From: Gemmatimonadota bacterium
GTDB taxonomy: Bacteria > Gemmatimonadota > Gemmatimonadetes > Longimicrobiales > Gaopeijiaceae
Reading direction: 5' to 3'
Length of the DNA: 35,956 nt
Assembly (NCBI GenBank): GCA_028874985.1
Contig: JAPPGI010000013.1
Location: forward strand, 1 to 35,956
Part shown: one piece after another, positions 7,367-15,900 of the stretch
How the letters are laid out: every line of letters starts with the position of its first letter
Numbering within the stretch: the first letter of the stretch is position 1
Notes under the pieces: generated by a model
What the model was told of the DNA's origin: nothing
What the model saw: the letters and a program-made list of their open reading frames with translations, nothing else
Database searches by the model: none
Translations under genes and position numbers: made by a program

Positions 7367-7374
7367 AAGGAGAT
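7367..7374 (+). promoter_or_regulatory. Strong ribosome-binding site of the Cys-rich peptide
   Basis: AAGGAGAT sits 6 bases before the ATG at 7381. It is one of the strongest Shine-Dalgarno matches in the window, which supports the short reading frame downstream as a real, probably highly translated gene. Confidence 0.7.
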
Positions 7375-7380
7375 CTTGAG

Positions 7381-7590
7381 ATGCGTTGGAGAACACTGAT
7401 TCCGCTGTCGCTGACCCTCGCTGTCGCCGTCACCCTGGCTCTCACCAACGCCGGTGGCTCGATGGCTCAGGAGCCTCCCCCGCCACATCCCCTCTGCGGG
7501 ATGGTGAAAGGCGACGACTGCGAAAGCATCTGTCAGCGCGAGTGCAAGGACGGCAGTTGCTGTCACATGAGGCACTACAACTACCTGTAG
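7381..7590 (+). CDS. Secreted six-cysteine mini-protein
   Basis: A 69-residue peptide. Residues 1-30 form a signal peptide: MRWR, a hydrophobic stretch rich in L, T, A and V, and a probable cleavage after GSMA. The mature part starts with a proline-rich QEPPPPHP segment and then has six cysteines in about 23 residues, spaced C-x7-C-x3-C-x3-C-x5-CC, ending HMRHYNYL. The pattern suggests a disulfide-stabilised knot. The segment LALTNAGGSMAQ before the mature part resembles the leader boundary of Bacteroidetes NVEALA peptides, also short, cysteine-rich and next to 6-bladed propellers; this link is inferred. It follows the propeller gene by 50 bases and a hairpin follows it. No function is assigned; an antimicrobial, signalling or surface peptide are all possible. 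Confidence 0.72.
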   Translation: MRWRTLIPLSLTLAVAVTLALTNAGGSMAQEPPPPHPLCGMVKGDDCESICQRECKDGSCCHMRHYNYL

Positions 7591-8021
7591 CGGTTCGGAG
7601 ACCCTCCGGGGTAGGAAGGTCGCGAGAGAGGCCGGGCAGCGGGGTTCTCCCGCCGCTCGCCTCTCTGCGCGTTGATGCGTGGAGCGCGTTTTCCGAGTTG
7701 CGTGTTCGATGATCGGATCTCGGTTTCGACGGAGACGCGATGGCGGGTGCCCTCGTTTTCGTTCCGTACCTGGTGTTCGCCACCCCTCCACATCCCAACC
7801 CGTATCATTGAGGCGGCTTCACGCCGAATGCCCGCCATATGATGCAGTTTCTCCGGCTGTTTTGGTACGGTGGGACGTGGGAGGGATCTAGCGGCAAGAA
7901 CGGCAGATCGTGCAGTCCTGGTTGGACTTACGTGGTTCCTTGCCATGATTCGCGAACCTCATGCCCTGCCAGCCCGGCGCCTCGCCGCTCTCGGTGCTCG
8001 CGGGGCTTTATCCACGGACTG
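7591..8021. other. Intergenic stretch between convergent units
   Basis: This 431-base stretch lies between the peptide gene (plus) and the serine hydrolase gene (minus). Apart from the hairpin at 7625-7666, I find no open frame with a ribosome-binding site, no tRNA-like fold and no recognisable protein remnant. Confidence 0.6.
7625..7666 (+). terminator. Probable terminator hairpin of the peptide operon
   Basis: AGAGAGGC (7625-7632) pairs with GCCTCTCT (7659-7666), with further GC pairing in the enclosed segment. It begins 35 bases after the peptide stop. There is no clear U-run after it, so termination may be imperfect or need a factor. Confidence 0.5.
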
Positions 8022-9689
8022 CTAGCCGGCGGAGCCCGATCGGCTCGCGGATTCGGAGACCGCTCGCCGGAAGACGATGTCGGCGCCGCTGGGCTCGAAG
8101 GGGATGGCCACGGTCGCCACCTCGCCGGAATCGTCGGAAGCGAAGGTCACGAGTCCGGTGACCGGCACCATGGTGGGGAGGGAGGCGATCGCAAAGGTGT
8201 CGTAGTGGTAGTGCTCGAGTTCGAGGCGGAATCCGTCGTAGCGGATCTCGAGGCGGCCTTCATTGACCCGCACTTCCATCAGCCCGTACGCCGGATGCTC
8301 GTAGTGCCCCGCGTAGGCGACGAGTTCGTGGCTGGTCTGCGTATCCTTGACCCGCCGTGCCTCCAGGTCGCGCGCGTTCTCCTCGGCCCGGGCCCGCTGC
8401 TCGTCCCGCAGCTTCAGATTGCGGGTGTTCCAGTCGATCTCGGGCAGGCCCAGCAGGCGGTCGTAGATGTTGTAAGCGACGGTCACGGGAACGGGGTTCA
8501 TGTCGCCGGAGCGGTTGCTCAGCACGATGACTCCGATCCTCTGGTTCGGTAGCCACGACATGGACGAGGTGAAGCCGTCGATCCCGCCCCCGTGGGCCAC
8601 CATCTTGTGTCCGCGATAGCTGCCGACGCGCAGGCCGAGTCCGTAGCTCACCTGCCCCAGTTCGGCGAACCCGGATTCCGCCGGCATGGCGAACTGGGGC
8701 TGCTGCATCCGCGCCGCACTCTCTTCGGACAGGATTCGCCGGTTTCCGAAGACACCCTGGTCCAGGTGCATCCGAATGTAGGCGAGCATCTCGAGGACAT
8801 TCGAATTGATGGAGCCGGCCGGGCCCATGTGGTCGAGGTTGCGGAAGGGAACTCCGTCGAGAACGCCGCCGCGCAGGATGTAGGGCAGCGCGTAGTCTCC
8901 CGACTCGGGGTTGTCGTCGACCGAAGTATTGGAGCGGTCCATACCCAGCGGCGTGAAGACCCGTTCGTCGATGAGCCGGTGCCAGTTCCTGCCCGCGATC
9001 CGTTCCGCCAGGTGCCCCGCGGCCATGAACATCAGATTCTGATACTGGAAGCGGCTCCGGAACGAGGCGTTGGGCTCCAGGAAACGCAGCTTCGCGAAGA
9101 GTTCCGCCCGCGTTTGCGGCCGGCCGTACCAGACGTTGTCGTGGCGCGGCAGCCCCGACTGGTGAGTGACGAGGTCGCGGGGTGTCATCTCGGCGGTCGC
9201 GAATTCGTCGTAGAGCCGGAAGTCGGGAAGGTAGTCGCGCACGGGCCTGTCCCACTCCAGCCTGCCCTCGTCCGCCAGCATGGCCAGCAGTGCCACCGTG
9301 AAGGACTTGCTGCCGGATCCGATGGCCATCGTGGTGTGCTCGGTGACCGGCAGAAGGGCTTCCCGGTCACGATGGCCGAAGCCCCTCGCGAACAGCACCT
9401 CCCCGTCGCGAATCACGCCCGCGGCGAGACCGGGGACCCGCCAATCCGACATGATCGAGGTGACGAAATCGTCGAAGCCGGCGAAGGCCTCCGCAGCGGG
9501 GACGGGATGGACCGGGGCGGGGATCGTGTCCGGCAGAGGCGGTTCCCGGTCGCCGACCTGGGCCGCGAGTGGGAGCGTTGCCACGGTACTGGCCGCCAGG
9601 GCGAGAAGGACGAGACGGGAATGTCGTCCCCCGGTCCGCCCGGGATGGATTACGCGGATAAGGCCTCCTGGGTGGGTGCTATCGTGCAT
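8022..9689 (-). CDS. Exported serine hydrolase, beta-lactamase/penicillin-binding fold
   Basis: A 555-residue protein of the class C beta-lactamase-like family (esterases, D-aminopeptidases, peptidases). Motifs are SGSK (S125 to K128, the SxxK nucleophile and base), YQN (Y216-N218) and HGG (from H366). A hydrophobic stretch at residues 26-44 ending PLAAQ looks like a signal peptide, preceded by an unusually long 25-residue n-region. After the catalytic domain (about 65-420) a C-terminal beta-rich region from about 440 resembles the DUF3471 tail common in these enzymes. An AGGAGG lies inside the first codons with no start at proper spacing, so the true start may differ. It sits 173 bases downstream of the FAD oxidoreductase on the same strand; no other gene is seen in that gap. 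The substrate cannot be told. Confidence 0.88.
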   Translation of the reverse strand: MHDSTHPGGLIRVIHPGRTGGRHSRLVLLALAASTVATLPLAAQVGDREPPLPDTIPAPVHPVPAAEAFAGFDDFVTSIMSDWRVPGLAAGVIRDGEVLFARGFGHRDREALLPVTEHTTMAIGSGSKSFTVALLAMLADEGRLEWDRPVRDYLPDFRLYDEFATAEMTPRDLVTHQSGLPRHDNVWYGRPQTRAELFAKLRFLEPNASFRSRFQYQNLMFMAAGHLAERIAGRNWHRLIDERVFTPLGMDRSNTSVDDNPESGDYALPYILRGGVLDGVPFRNLDHMGPAGSINSNVLEMLAYIRMHLDQGVFGNRRILSEESAARMQQPQFAMPAESGFAELGQVSYGLGLRVGSYRGHKMVAHGGGIDGFTSSMSWLPNQRIGVIVLSNRSGDMNPVPVTVAYNIYDRLLGLPEIDWNTRNLKLRDEQRARAEENARDLEARRVKDTQTSHELVAYAGHYEHPAYGLMEVRVNEGRLEIRYDGFRLELEHYHYDTFAIASLPTMVPVTGLVTFASDDSGEVATVAIPFEPSGADIVFRRAVSESASRSGSAG

Positions 9690-9862
9690 CTACCGACTCC
9701 GACCCGCACTGGTTCCTGCAATCTACTCGGGGGACCCGATCCGCGTCAGCCCTCCGATGACGCACCCCGGACCCGGAGAACGGGCGAGGAGAGCGTGGGC
9801 GCCGCCTGGACCCCATGAGGCCGGCATGTGCTCGGGCGGGCGTCGACAGGACTCCGGTCGCA

Positions 9863-11227
9863 CTACGGTGCTCCTTCGTCCTCCGGTTCGAATTCCTCCT
9901 CCGACAGCCGGAAGGCTTCGATCAGTTCGGGGGTGTCCTCCGTCCCCATCACACGCCCGGCCAGATACTCGCCGACCACGGGGCCGAACTTGAAGCCCTC
10001 CGCCGAGCCCCCTCCCGCGAACCACACGTTGTCGAAGGCGGGGTGGTGATCTAAGAAGAAGTTGCGCGTCACCGATACCTCGTAGTGACACGCGCGCGTC
10101 TCGCTGACGGGGGCGTCGGCAAGCCCGGGGAACCGCTCCCGCAGGAATTTCCGCGGGCGTTCATATTCTTCCTCCAGGAGCCAGCGGCGGCTGGTGTCGG
10201 GGTCTCCCGGGGGCTGGCCGCCGGTTCGGACGCGGAAGCCGCGGTTGTCGACGGGCAGAGCGGGCCACCCCGTAACGCCGCGGAAGTTGTAGCTGGGGAG
10301 GTTGGGATAGCTGTAACCGTTGTCCCCCGGTGGAGTGCGGAGGTACAGGACGTGGCCCATGGGGATGCGCAACCGCCGGCCCATCAGTTCCGGGAAGGCC
10401 TTGGGGAACCAGGGTCCGAGGGCGAACACGTAGGTTCCGGCCGAGAGGCCCGCGCCGGGTTCAAGTCGCAGAGCGTCAAGGCGACGGCCGGTGCTCGTTC
10501 CCATCCCGGCCCGGGCGATCATGACCTCACCGCCTTCGTATTCAAAGACCCGGGCCACGGACTCCATGGCGCGGCGGGATCGCACGACGCCGGCGTCCCT
10601 CTCCCAGAGGGCCACCGTCACGTCTCCCAGTTCGATCACGGGCCAGCGCCGCCCGATCTCGTCGGCGTCCAGGACTTCGTACCGAACGCCCACCGCGTCC
10701 CAGTTCCTGCGCGTGTCCTCCATGAACTCCGTCCACTCTTCGCGCAGGATCAGGTCGGAGGTGGTGAAGAACACGCGGGGCAACAGCATGTCCCGCCACT
10801 TCGCGTCCCACTCGTTCCATTTCTCGATCGAGCGAAGGGCCCAGCGGGTCCAGAGGAGCCCGTGACCGCGGTCTCCGTAGCCCGTGCGTACACCCCGCGT
10901 CTCGCCCCCCGAGGTAGCGCGCGAATTTCCGGGCCCGTACTGGTCGATGAGGGTGACCCGTGCACCCGACTGCTGAAGGTTGAGGGCCGTCCAGGCACCG
11001 AAGGCTCCGGCCCCGATCACGGCAACGTCGGGAGTCCGCCGCGTGTGAACCGCCGGTGCGCGGCGCTCGCGCGGCAACGCCGAACGCCCTTTCCCCTGGT
11101 CGGCCGACACGGCGCGCGTGCCCGTCAGAACGGCACCCGTACCCAGCACGGCCGCCTTGACGAACCGGCGCCGATCCACCCCGGTGCGTTCCCGGGTCCC
11201 ATCCCGGCGTGTCTCGAGCTGTTTCAC
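9863..11227 (-). CDS. Tat-exported FAD-dependent amine oxidoreductase (DAO/sarcosine oxidase family)
   Basis: A 454-residue flavoprotein. A twin-arginine signal (DRRRFVKAAVLGTGAVLTG, about residues 18-36) indicates export of the folded, cofactor-loaded enzyme. The FAD-binding Rossmann motif is VAVIGAGAFGAWTALNL (about residues 68-84). Late motifs ACHYEVSVTRNFFLDHHP and GGGSAEGFKFGPVVGE match the monomeric sarcosine oxidase group, and C380 sits where that group attaches FAD covalently. The GTG start at 11227 overlaps the cytochrome gene stop as GTGA, so the two are translationally coupled. The likely reaction is oxidation of a secondary or N-methyl amine; coupling to a cytochrome suggests dehydrogenase rather than oxidase action. 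The substrate is unknown. Confidence 0.85.
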   Translation of the reverse strand: MKQLETRRDGTRERTGVDRRRFVKAAVLGTGAVLTGTRAVSADQGKGRSALPRERRAPAVHTRRTPDVAVIGAGAFGAWTALNLQQSGARVTLIDQYGPGNSRATSGGETRGVRTGYGDRGHGLLWTRWALRSIEKWNEWDAKWRDMLLPRVFFTTSDLILREEWTEFMEDTRRNWDAVGVRYEVLDADEIGRRWPVIELGDVTVALWERDAGVVRSRRAMESVARVFEYEGGEVMIARAGMGTSTGRRLDALRLEPGAGLSAGTYVFALGPWFPKAFPELMGRRLRIPMGHVLYLRTPPGDNGYSYPNLPSYNFRGVTGWPALPVDNRGFRVRTGGQPPGDPDTSRRWLLEEEYERPRKFLRERFPGLADAPVSETRACHYEVSVTRNFFLDHHPAFDNVWFAGGGSAEGFKFGPVVGEYLAGRVMGTEDTPELIEAFRLSEEEFEPEDEGAP

Positions 11228-11730
11228 GGATCGAGGCCGGGTGGCGCCATCCTGACCTTGCGCATCGGGGAGTTCGCATCCAGCTCGGCGGGGCCCGCCG
11301 CGTGTCCGTTGATGCTGAGAATGAAGGAAACGACATCCAGGTAGGTGTCTTCCTCCAGGCTTCCGGGATTGTCGTCGGGCATGGTGGAGCGGAGGTCCCG
11401 GTAGAACGAGTAGACGGTGCGGCGACCCCAGGTGGACTGGAACGCGCGTCCCCGGAACTCGCTGGTGGTGTGGCAGTCGGAGCAGTCCGCGTCGAATGCC
11501 GTCCTGCCCCGGTCCGCCTGCACCGAGGTGAAGATCGCGGCGGCGTGTTCGCCGGTCGCGTGTGCCCCGGCGTCGGTGCCGGTCCGGGAAGGGGGGGACG
11601 ACAGCGCACCGTTCACGGTTTCCGGCGCCTTTCCCGACGCTTCAGGTTCACCGCCGGAAGCGCAGCCCGCAACGGCGATTGCGAGTGCGCAGCGAAGCGT
11701 AGCGGCCCCACGGCCATGCATTCCCGGCAT
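11224..11730 (-). CDS. Monoheme cytochrome c lipoprotein
   Basis: A 168-residue protein with a lipoprotein signal (AIAVAGC, lipidation at C23), a low-complexity linker (about 25-65) and a compact heme domain. The heme site is CSDCH (C83-H87) and M117 in STMPDDNPG is the likely distal ligand. The ATG at 11730 is preceded by GGAGGAGGGAG at about 10 bases. Its stop overlaps the start of the FAD oxidoreductase. It is probably the electron acceptor for that enzyme on the outer face of a membrane, passing electrons to the respiratory chain; this partnership is inferred from the overlap. Confidence 0.85.
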   Translation of the reverse strand: MPGMHGRGAATLRCALAIAVAGCASGGEPEASGKAPETVNGALSSPPSRTGTDAGAHATGEHAAAIFTSVQADRGRTAFDADCSDCHTTSEFRGRAFQSTWGRRTVYSFYRDLRSTMPDDNPGSLEEDTYLDVVSFILSINGHAAGPAELDANSPMRKVRMAPPGLDP

Positions 11731-11840
11731 AGACCGGACTCCCTCCTCCGGTGTAGTATGTCCGTCCAGGGGGCGTGCCCGCGGTCCCCCTCGCGCACGC
11801 CCGGCTTGTTGCAACCCTCGAATATAGGAGGTGTGACGAA
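11731..11840. promoter_or_regulatory. Divergent intergenic region with two strong ribosome-binding sites
   Basis: This 110-base region separates the minus-strand cytochrome gene and the plus-strand DUF4837 gene. An AGGAGGTG lies 7 bases before the ATG at 11841, and GGAGGAGGGAG precedes the ATG at 11730 on the other strand. The AT-rich AATATA at 11821 may belong to a promoter, but no confident -35/-10 pair was found. Confidence 0.4.
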
Positions 11841-12914
11841 ATGCGCAGCCGAAGATCCCCGAGCGGGGCCCGCGGACGGAAGCCCCCCGGCACATGCCGC
11901 TTTCGGTGGCCGTGCGGAAAGATCCACCTGCTTCTGGTAACGGCACTGATACCGGCCGTGGCCGGGTGCGAGAGACTTCCACTGTCCCTGGGAGACGAGA
12001 ACAGCATCATCGTAACCGCCGCACCGGAGTTGTGGACGGACGTGGAGGCTACCCTCGTGCCCGCGCTGGAGCGAACCGTATTCACGGTCCGCGACGAGAA
12101 GACCTTCACGGTGACCTCGGGTGACCTCGGAGGGGAGAACTGGGTTCGGCTTCGCCGGTTGAAGCGGCAACTGATACTCGGGACGGCGGCGGATCCGTGG
12201 ATGGAGCCGGCGCTCGCCAAGGTCGGGGAGCCGGTTACCCCGCCGCAGATCGCGCAGGTGGAGAACGTGTGGGCGCGGGGTCAGGTCGTCACACTCGTCA
12301 TCCTGGAGGAAGGAGACGAAGTGGCCGGCGTGACCGAACTGCTGCCTTCCGTCGCCGAACTCTACGACAGCCAGTTCAGGGCCCGGGCCATCGCCAGGAT
12401 GTTCATCACCGAGCCCGACACGGCACTCTCCCGCAAGCTGGCGGAGGAGCATGGATTCACCCTGCTCGTGCCCGCCGTGTACAGCTACAGGACCGTCGAC
12501 TCGGTACACATCTTCCGCAACGACAACCCGGATCCCTCCGAGTTGATCCGCCAGTTCACCGTCACCTGGCAGCTTCCCGTGCAGCCGGAATTGGGGACCG
12601 AAGATCTGCTGGCCTGGCGGGCACGGATCGTCGACGGCTACTACAACTACCCGCAGAACGTCAACCTGGACCGGGTGATCGAGAAACGGGCGATCCTGAA
12701 CGGCGGCCCGACCTTTACGTACCAGGCCGTCTGGGAGAACCCGCCGAACGAGTATCCCGCCGCCGGGCCGTTCATCACGCGAACGGTGGACTGTCCCGGC
12801 CAGGGCCGCCGGTACCTCGTCGACGCCTGGCTGTATGCGCCCGGCCGGGACAAGTACGAGTACATGATCCAGTTGGAGCAGATCCTGGATTCCTTCCGCT
12901 GTACGCGAGGGTAG
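11841..12914 (+). CDS. DUF4837 family lipoprotein
   Basis: A 357-residue protein with a long basic n-region (residues 1-27), a hydrophobic core (28-40) and lipobox AVAGC (C43). The mature start ERLPLSLGDENSIIVTAAPELW matches the pattern of DUF4837 proteins of Bacteroidetes and relatives (LP-S-G--NEI-VV---LW). A second conserved block is VVDG-type tryptophan-rich text, here TYQAVWENPPNEYPAAGPFITRT. The start is fixed by AGGAGGTG at ideal spacing. dnaE begins 14 bases after its stop. Function is unknown; it is presumably a periplasmic or outer-membrane lipoprotein. Confidence 0.75.
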   Translation: MRSRRSPSGARGRKPPGTCRFRWPCGKIHLLLVTALIPAVAGCERLPLSLGDENSIIVTAAPELWTDVEATLVPALERTVFTVRDEKTFTVTSGDLGGENWVRLRRLKRQLILGTAADPWMEPALAKVGEPVTPPQIAQVENVWARGQVVTLVILEEGDEVAGVTELLPSVAELYDSQFRARAIARMFITEPDTALSRKLAEEHGFTLLVPAVYSYRTVDSVHIFRNDNPDPSELIRQFTVTWQLPVQPELGTEDLLAWRARIVDGYYNYPQNVNLDRVIEKRAILNGGPTFTYQAVWENPPNEYPAAGPFITRTVDCPGQGRRYLVDAWLYAPGRDKYEYMIQLEQILDSFRCTRG

Positions 12915-12928
12915 CGGCGGAGCAGCCT

Positions 12929-15900
12929 TTGTCCTTCGTTCACCTCCACACTCACTCCGAGTACTCGCTCCTCGACGGCGCCAACCGCCTCCCGGACCTG
13001 ATCCGCAGGGCCAAGTCCTTCGAGATGCCGGCGCTGGCGCTGACCGATCACGGATGCCTCTACGGCGCCTGGACCTTCCAGAAGCTTGCCCGCAGGGAAG
13101 GCCTCAAGCCGATCATCGGGATGGAGGCGTACGTTGCGCCCGGCGACCGGCGCGAGCGCGCCCGCTCGGGCCCGGGGGGCAAGGCGCACTACCATCTGGT
13201 ACTGCTGGCCCGGGATGCCGAAGGCTACCGCAACCTGATCAGGCTGTCGTCGATCGGGTACACCGAGGGCTTCTACTATCGCCCCCGGGTGGACCGCGAG
13301 ACGCTCGCCCGCCACGCCGAAGGGCTGATCGTGACCTCCGCGTGCATGGCGGGCGAACTCGCCCGCCACCTGGTCGCCGGGAACGACGAGATCGCGCGCG
13401 AAGTGGCCTGCTGGTACGCCGACACGTTCCCCGACCGATACTACCTGGAGGTGCAGGCGCACGGCACTCCGGGTCAGGCCGAAGTCAACGACGGGATCTT
13501 CGCGCTGGCGGACGAGCTCGGCCTCCCCGTCGTGGCCACCAACGACGCGCACTTCCTGGAGCACGCGCACCACCCCGCCCACGACATCCTCGTCTGCATC
13601 GGCACGGCCAGGAACCACGACGATGAAGACCGCCTCAGATACGACGACGGCCTCTACCTCAAGAACCCCGACGAGATGTCCGCCGCCTTCCCGGGCCGCC
13701 CCGATGTGATCGAGAACACGCTCAGGATCGCCGACGAAGTCACCCTTACCCTGGAACGGAAGTACCGGCTGCCGTCCTTTCCCCTCCCCACCCCCTTCAG
13801 CGACCCCAACGAATACCTGGTTCAACTCGCAAGGGAAGGTGCCCGGGAGCGGTTCGCGCCCGGGGCCGCCGCTGCCGGTACCTCGGAGGGCTCCACGCCC
13901 GGCGGCGGCGCGACCCCCACGCCGGACGACCCTCTTCCCGCAGGAGTGCGCAAGCGCCTCGACTACGAGCTCGAGGTCATACTCAAGACCGGCTACGCGG
14001 GGTACTTCCTCATCACCTGGGACTTCATCCGCTGGGCCCGCGAACACGGGATCCCGGTGGGTCCGGGCAGGGGTTCCGCCGCCGGCTCGCTGGTCTCCTA
14101 CGCGCTCCGGATCACCGACCTCGACCCGCTCGAATACGGCCTCCTCTTCGAGCGCTTCCTCAACCCCGAGCGCATCTCGATGCCCGACATCGACATCGAC
14201 TTCTGCTACGAGCGCCGGAGCGAGGTGATCGAATACGTGCGGCGCAAGTACGGGCGCGACGCCGTCGGACAGATCGTGACCTTCGGGACGATGAAGAGCC
14301 GGGCCGTGATCCGCGACGTGGGGCGGGTGCTCAGGTTCGAGGTGGCCGAAACCGACCGGATCGCGAAGATGATACCGAACCAGCCGGGGCAGAGCTACAC
14401 GGTGGCCCAGGCCGTGGAGAGGATCCGGGACGTCAAGGCGCTCTACGAGTCCGACGAGCGCCACAGGCGACTCTTCGACTACTCGATCACGCTGGAGGGG
14501 CTGTCGCGCCACGCTTCGGTGCACGCTGCCGGAGTGGTGATCGCGCCCGGGCCGCTGCACGACTACGTACCGATCTGCACGCAGGGCAGGGGTGCCAGGA
14601 ACGGTGGGGCGGGGGTGGGGTCGGCGGCTGCAGATGCGGGGGAGGACGGTCCCGACGTCGTGACGCAGTACGACATGAACTGCCTCGAGGACGCCGGGAT
14701 GCTCAAGATGGACTTCCTGGGCCTCAAGACGCTCACCGTGATCCATGACGCGGTGAAGGCGGTAACCGGCCGGCTGGGCGAATTCCGCCACCCGGACACC
14801 GGCGCGGTCTACGACTCCGACGCCATGGACGACGTGCCCCTGGACGACCCCGAGGTCTACCGCATGCTGGCCGGCGGCGGCACCTCGGGCGTCTTCCAGT
14901 TCGAGTCGAACCTGGCACTGGACAAGCTGCGGGCAATGCGCTGCGACCGTTTCGACGACCTGGTCGCCACCAACGCCCTCATCCGCCCCGGCCCGCTCGA
15001 TTCGGGGATGACCGACCGGTACATCCAGCGCAAGCTGGGAAAGCAGTCGGTCTCCTACCCCGCGCCCGGCCTGGAACACATCCTGGAGCCCACCTACGGC
15101 ATCATCGTCTACCAGGAGCAGGTGATGCTCATCGCGAACGACCTGGCGGGCTATTCCCTGGGCGAAGCCGACGTGCTGCGCAAGGCGATGGGAAAAAAGG
15201 ACGCCGAGCTGATCCGCGCGGAGCTGTCCCGTTTCCAGGACCGGGTCATCGAGCGCGGACTGCCGCGCAACACCGCGGCGGCGCTGGCCGGCCAGATCGA
15301 GACTTTCGGCCGCTACGGCTTCAACAAGTCGCACTCGGCGGCGTACTCGCTGCTGTCGTACAAGACCGCCTGGCTCAAGCGCCACTACCCGGCGGAGTTC
15401 ATGGCGGCTCTGCTTTCGTCGGTGCTCGACAGGACCGACGATGTCGTCAAGTACATCGGGGAGTGCCGTGAGCTGGGCCGCTACCACCCCGGGCTTGACG
15501 AGGGTCTCGAAGTTCTGCCCCCTGACGTCAACGAGAGCGGCTGGAAGTTCACCGTGGTCGGGGCCGCGAGCATCCGCTTCGGGCTGGGAGCGGTGAAGGG
15601 AGTGGGTTCGGCCGCAGTGGAGTCGATCCTGGCCGCGCGCGAGAAGGGCGGCCCCTTCCGGACCTTCTTCGGCTTCCTGGAACGGATCGACCCGCGCGCG
15701 CTGAACAAGCGGGCGTGCGAGGCACTGATTGCATCCGGGGCCCTGGACTCCTTCGGCCACCGGGCCCAGCTGCTGGCCGGCCTGGAAGGCACCTACGGCG
15801 AGGTCATGGCGCGTCTGCAGGAGGCCGAACTGGGGCAGGGGTCCCTCTTCGGCGCGGGCGGGCTGGAGCGTCCCGCACCCACCCTCCCGACCGTGCCCGA

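Noticed and set aside
7591-8021. Short frames of 60-120 codons in the intergenic stretch
   Set aside because: None has a ribosome-binding site, consistent codon use or recognisable sequence, and they overlap each other on both strands.
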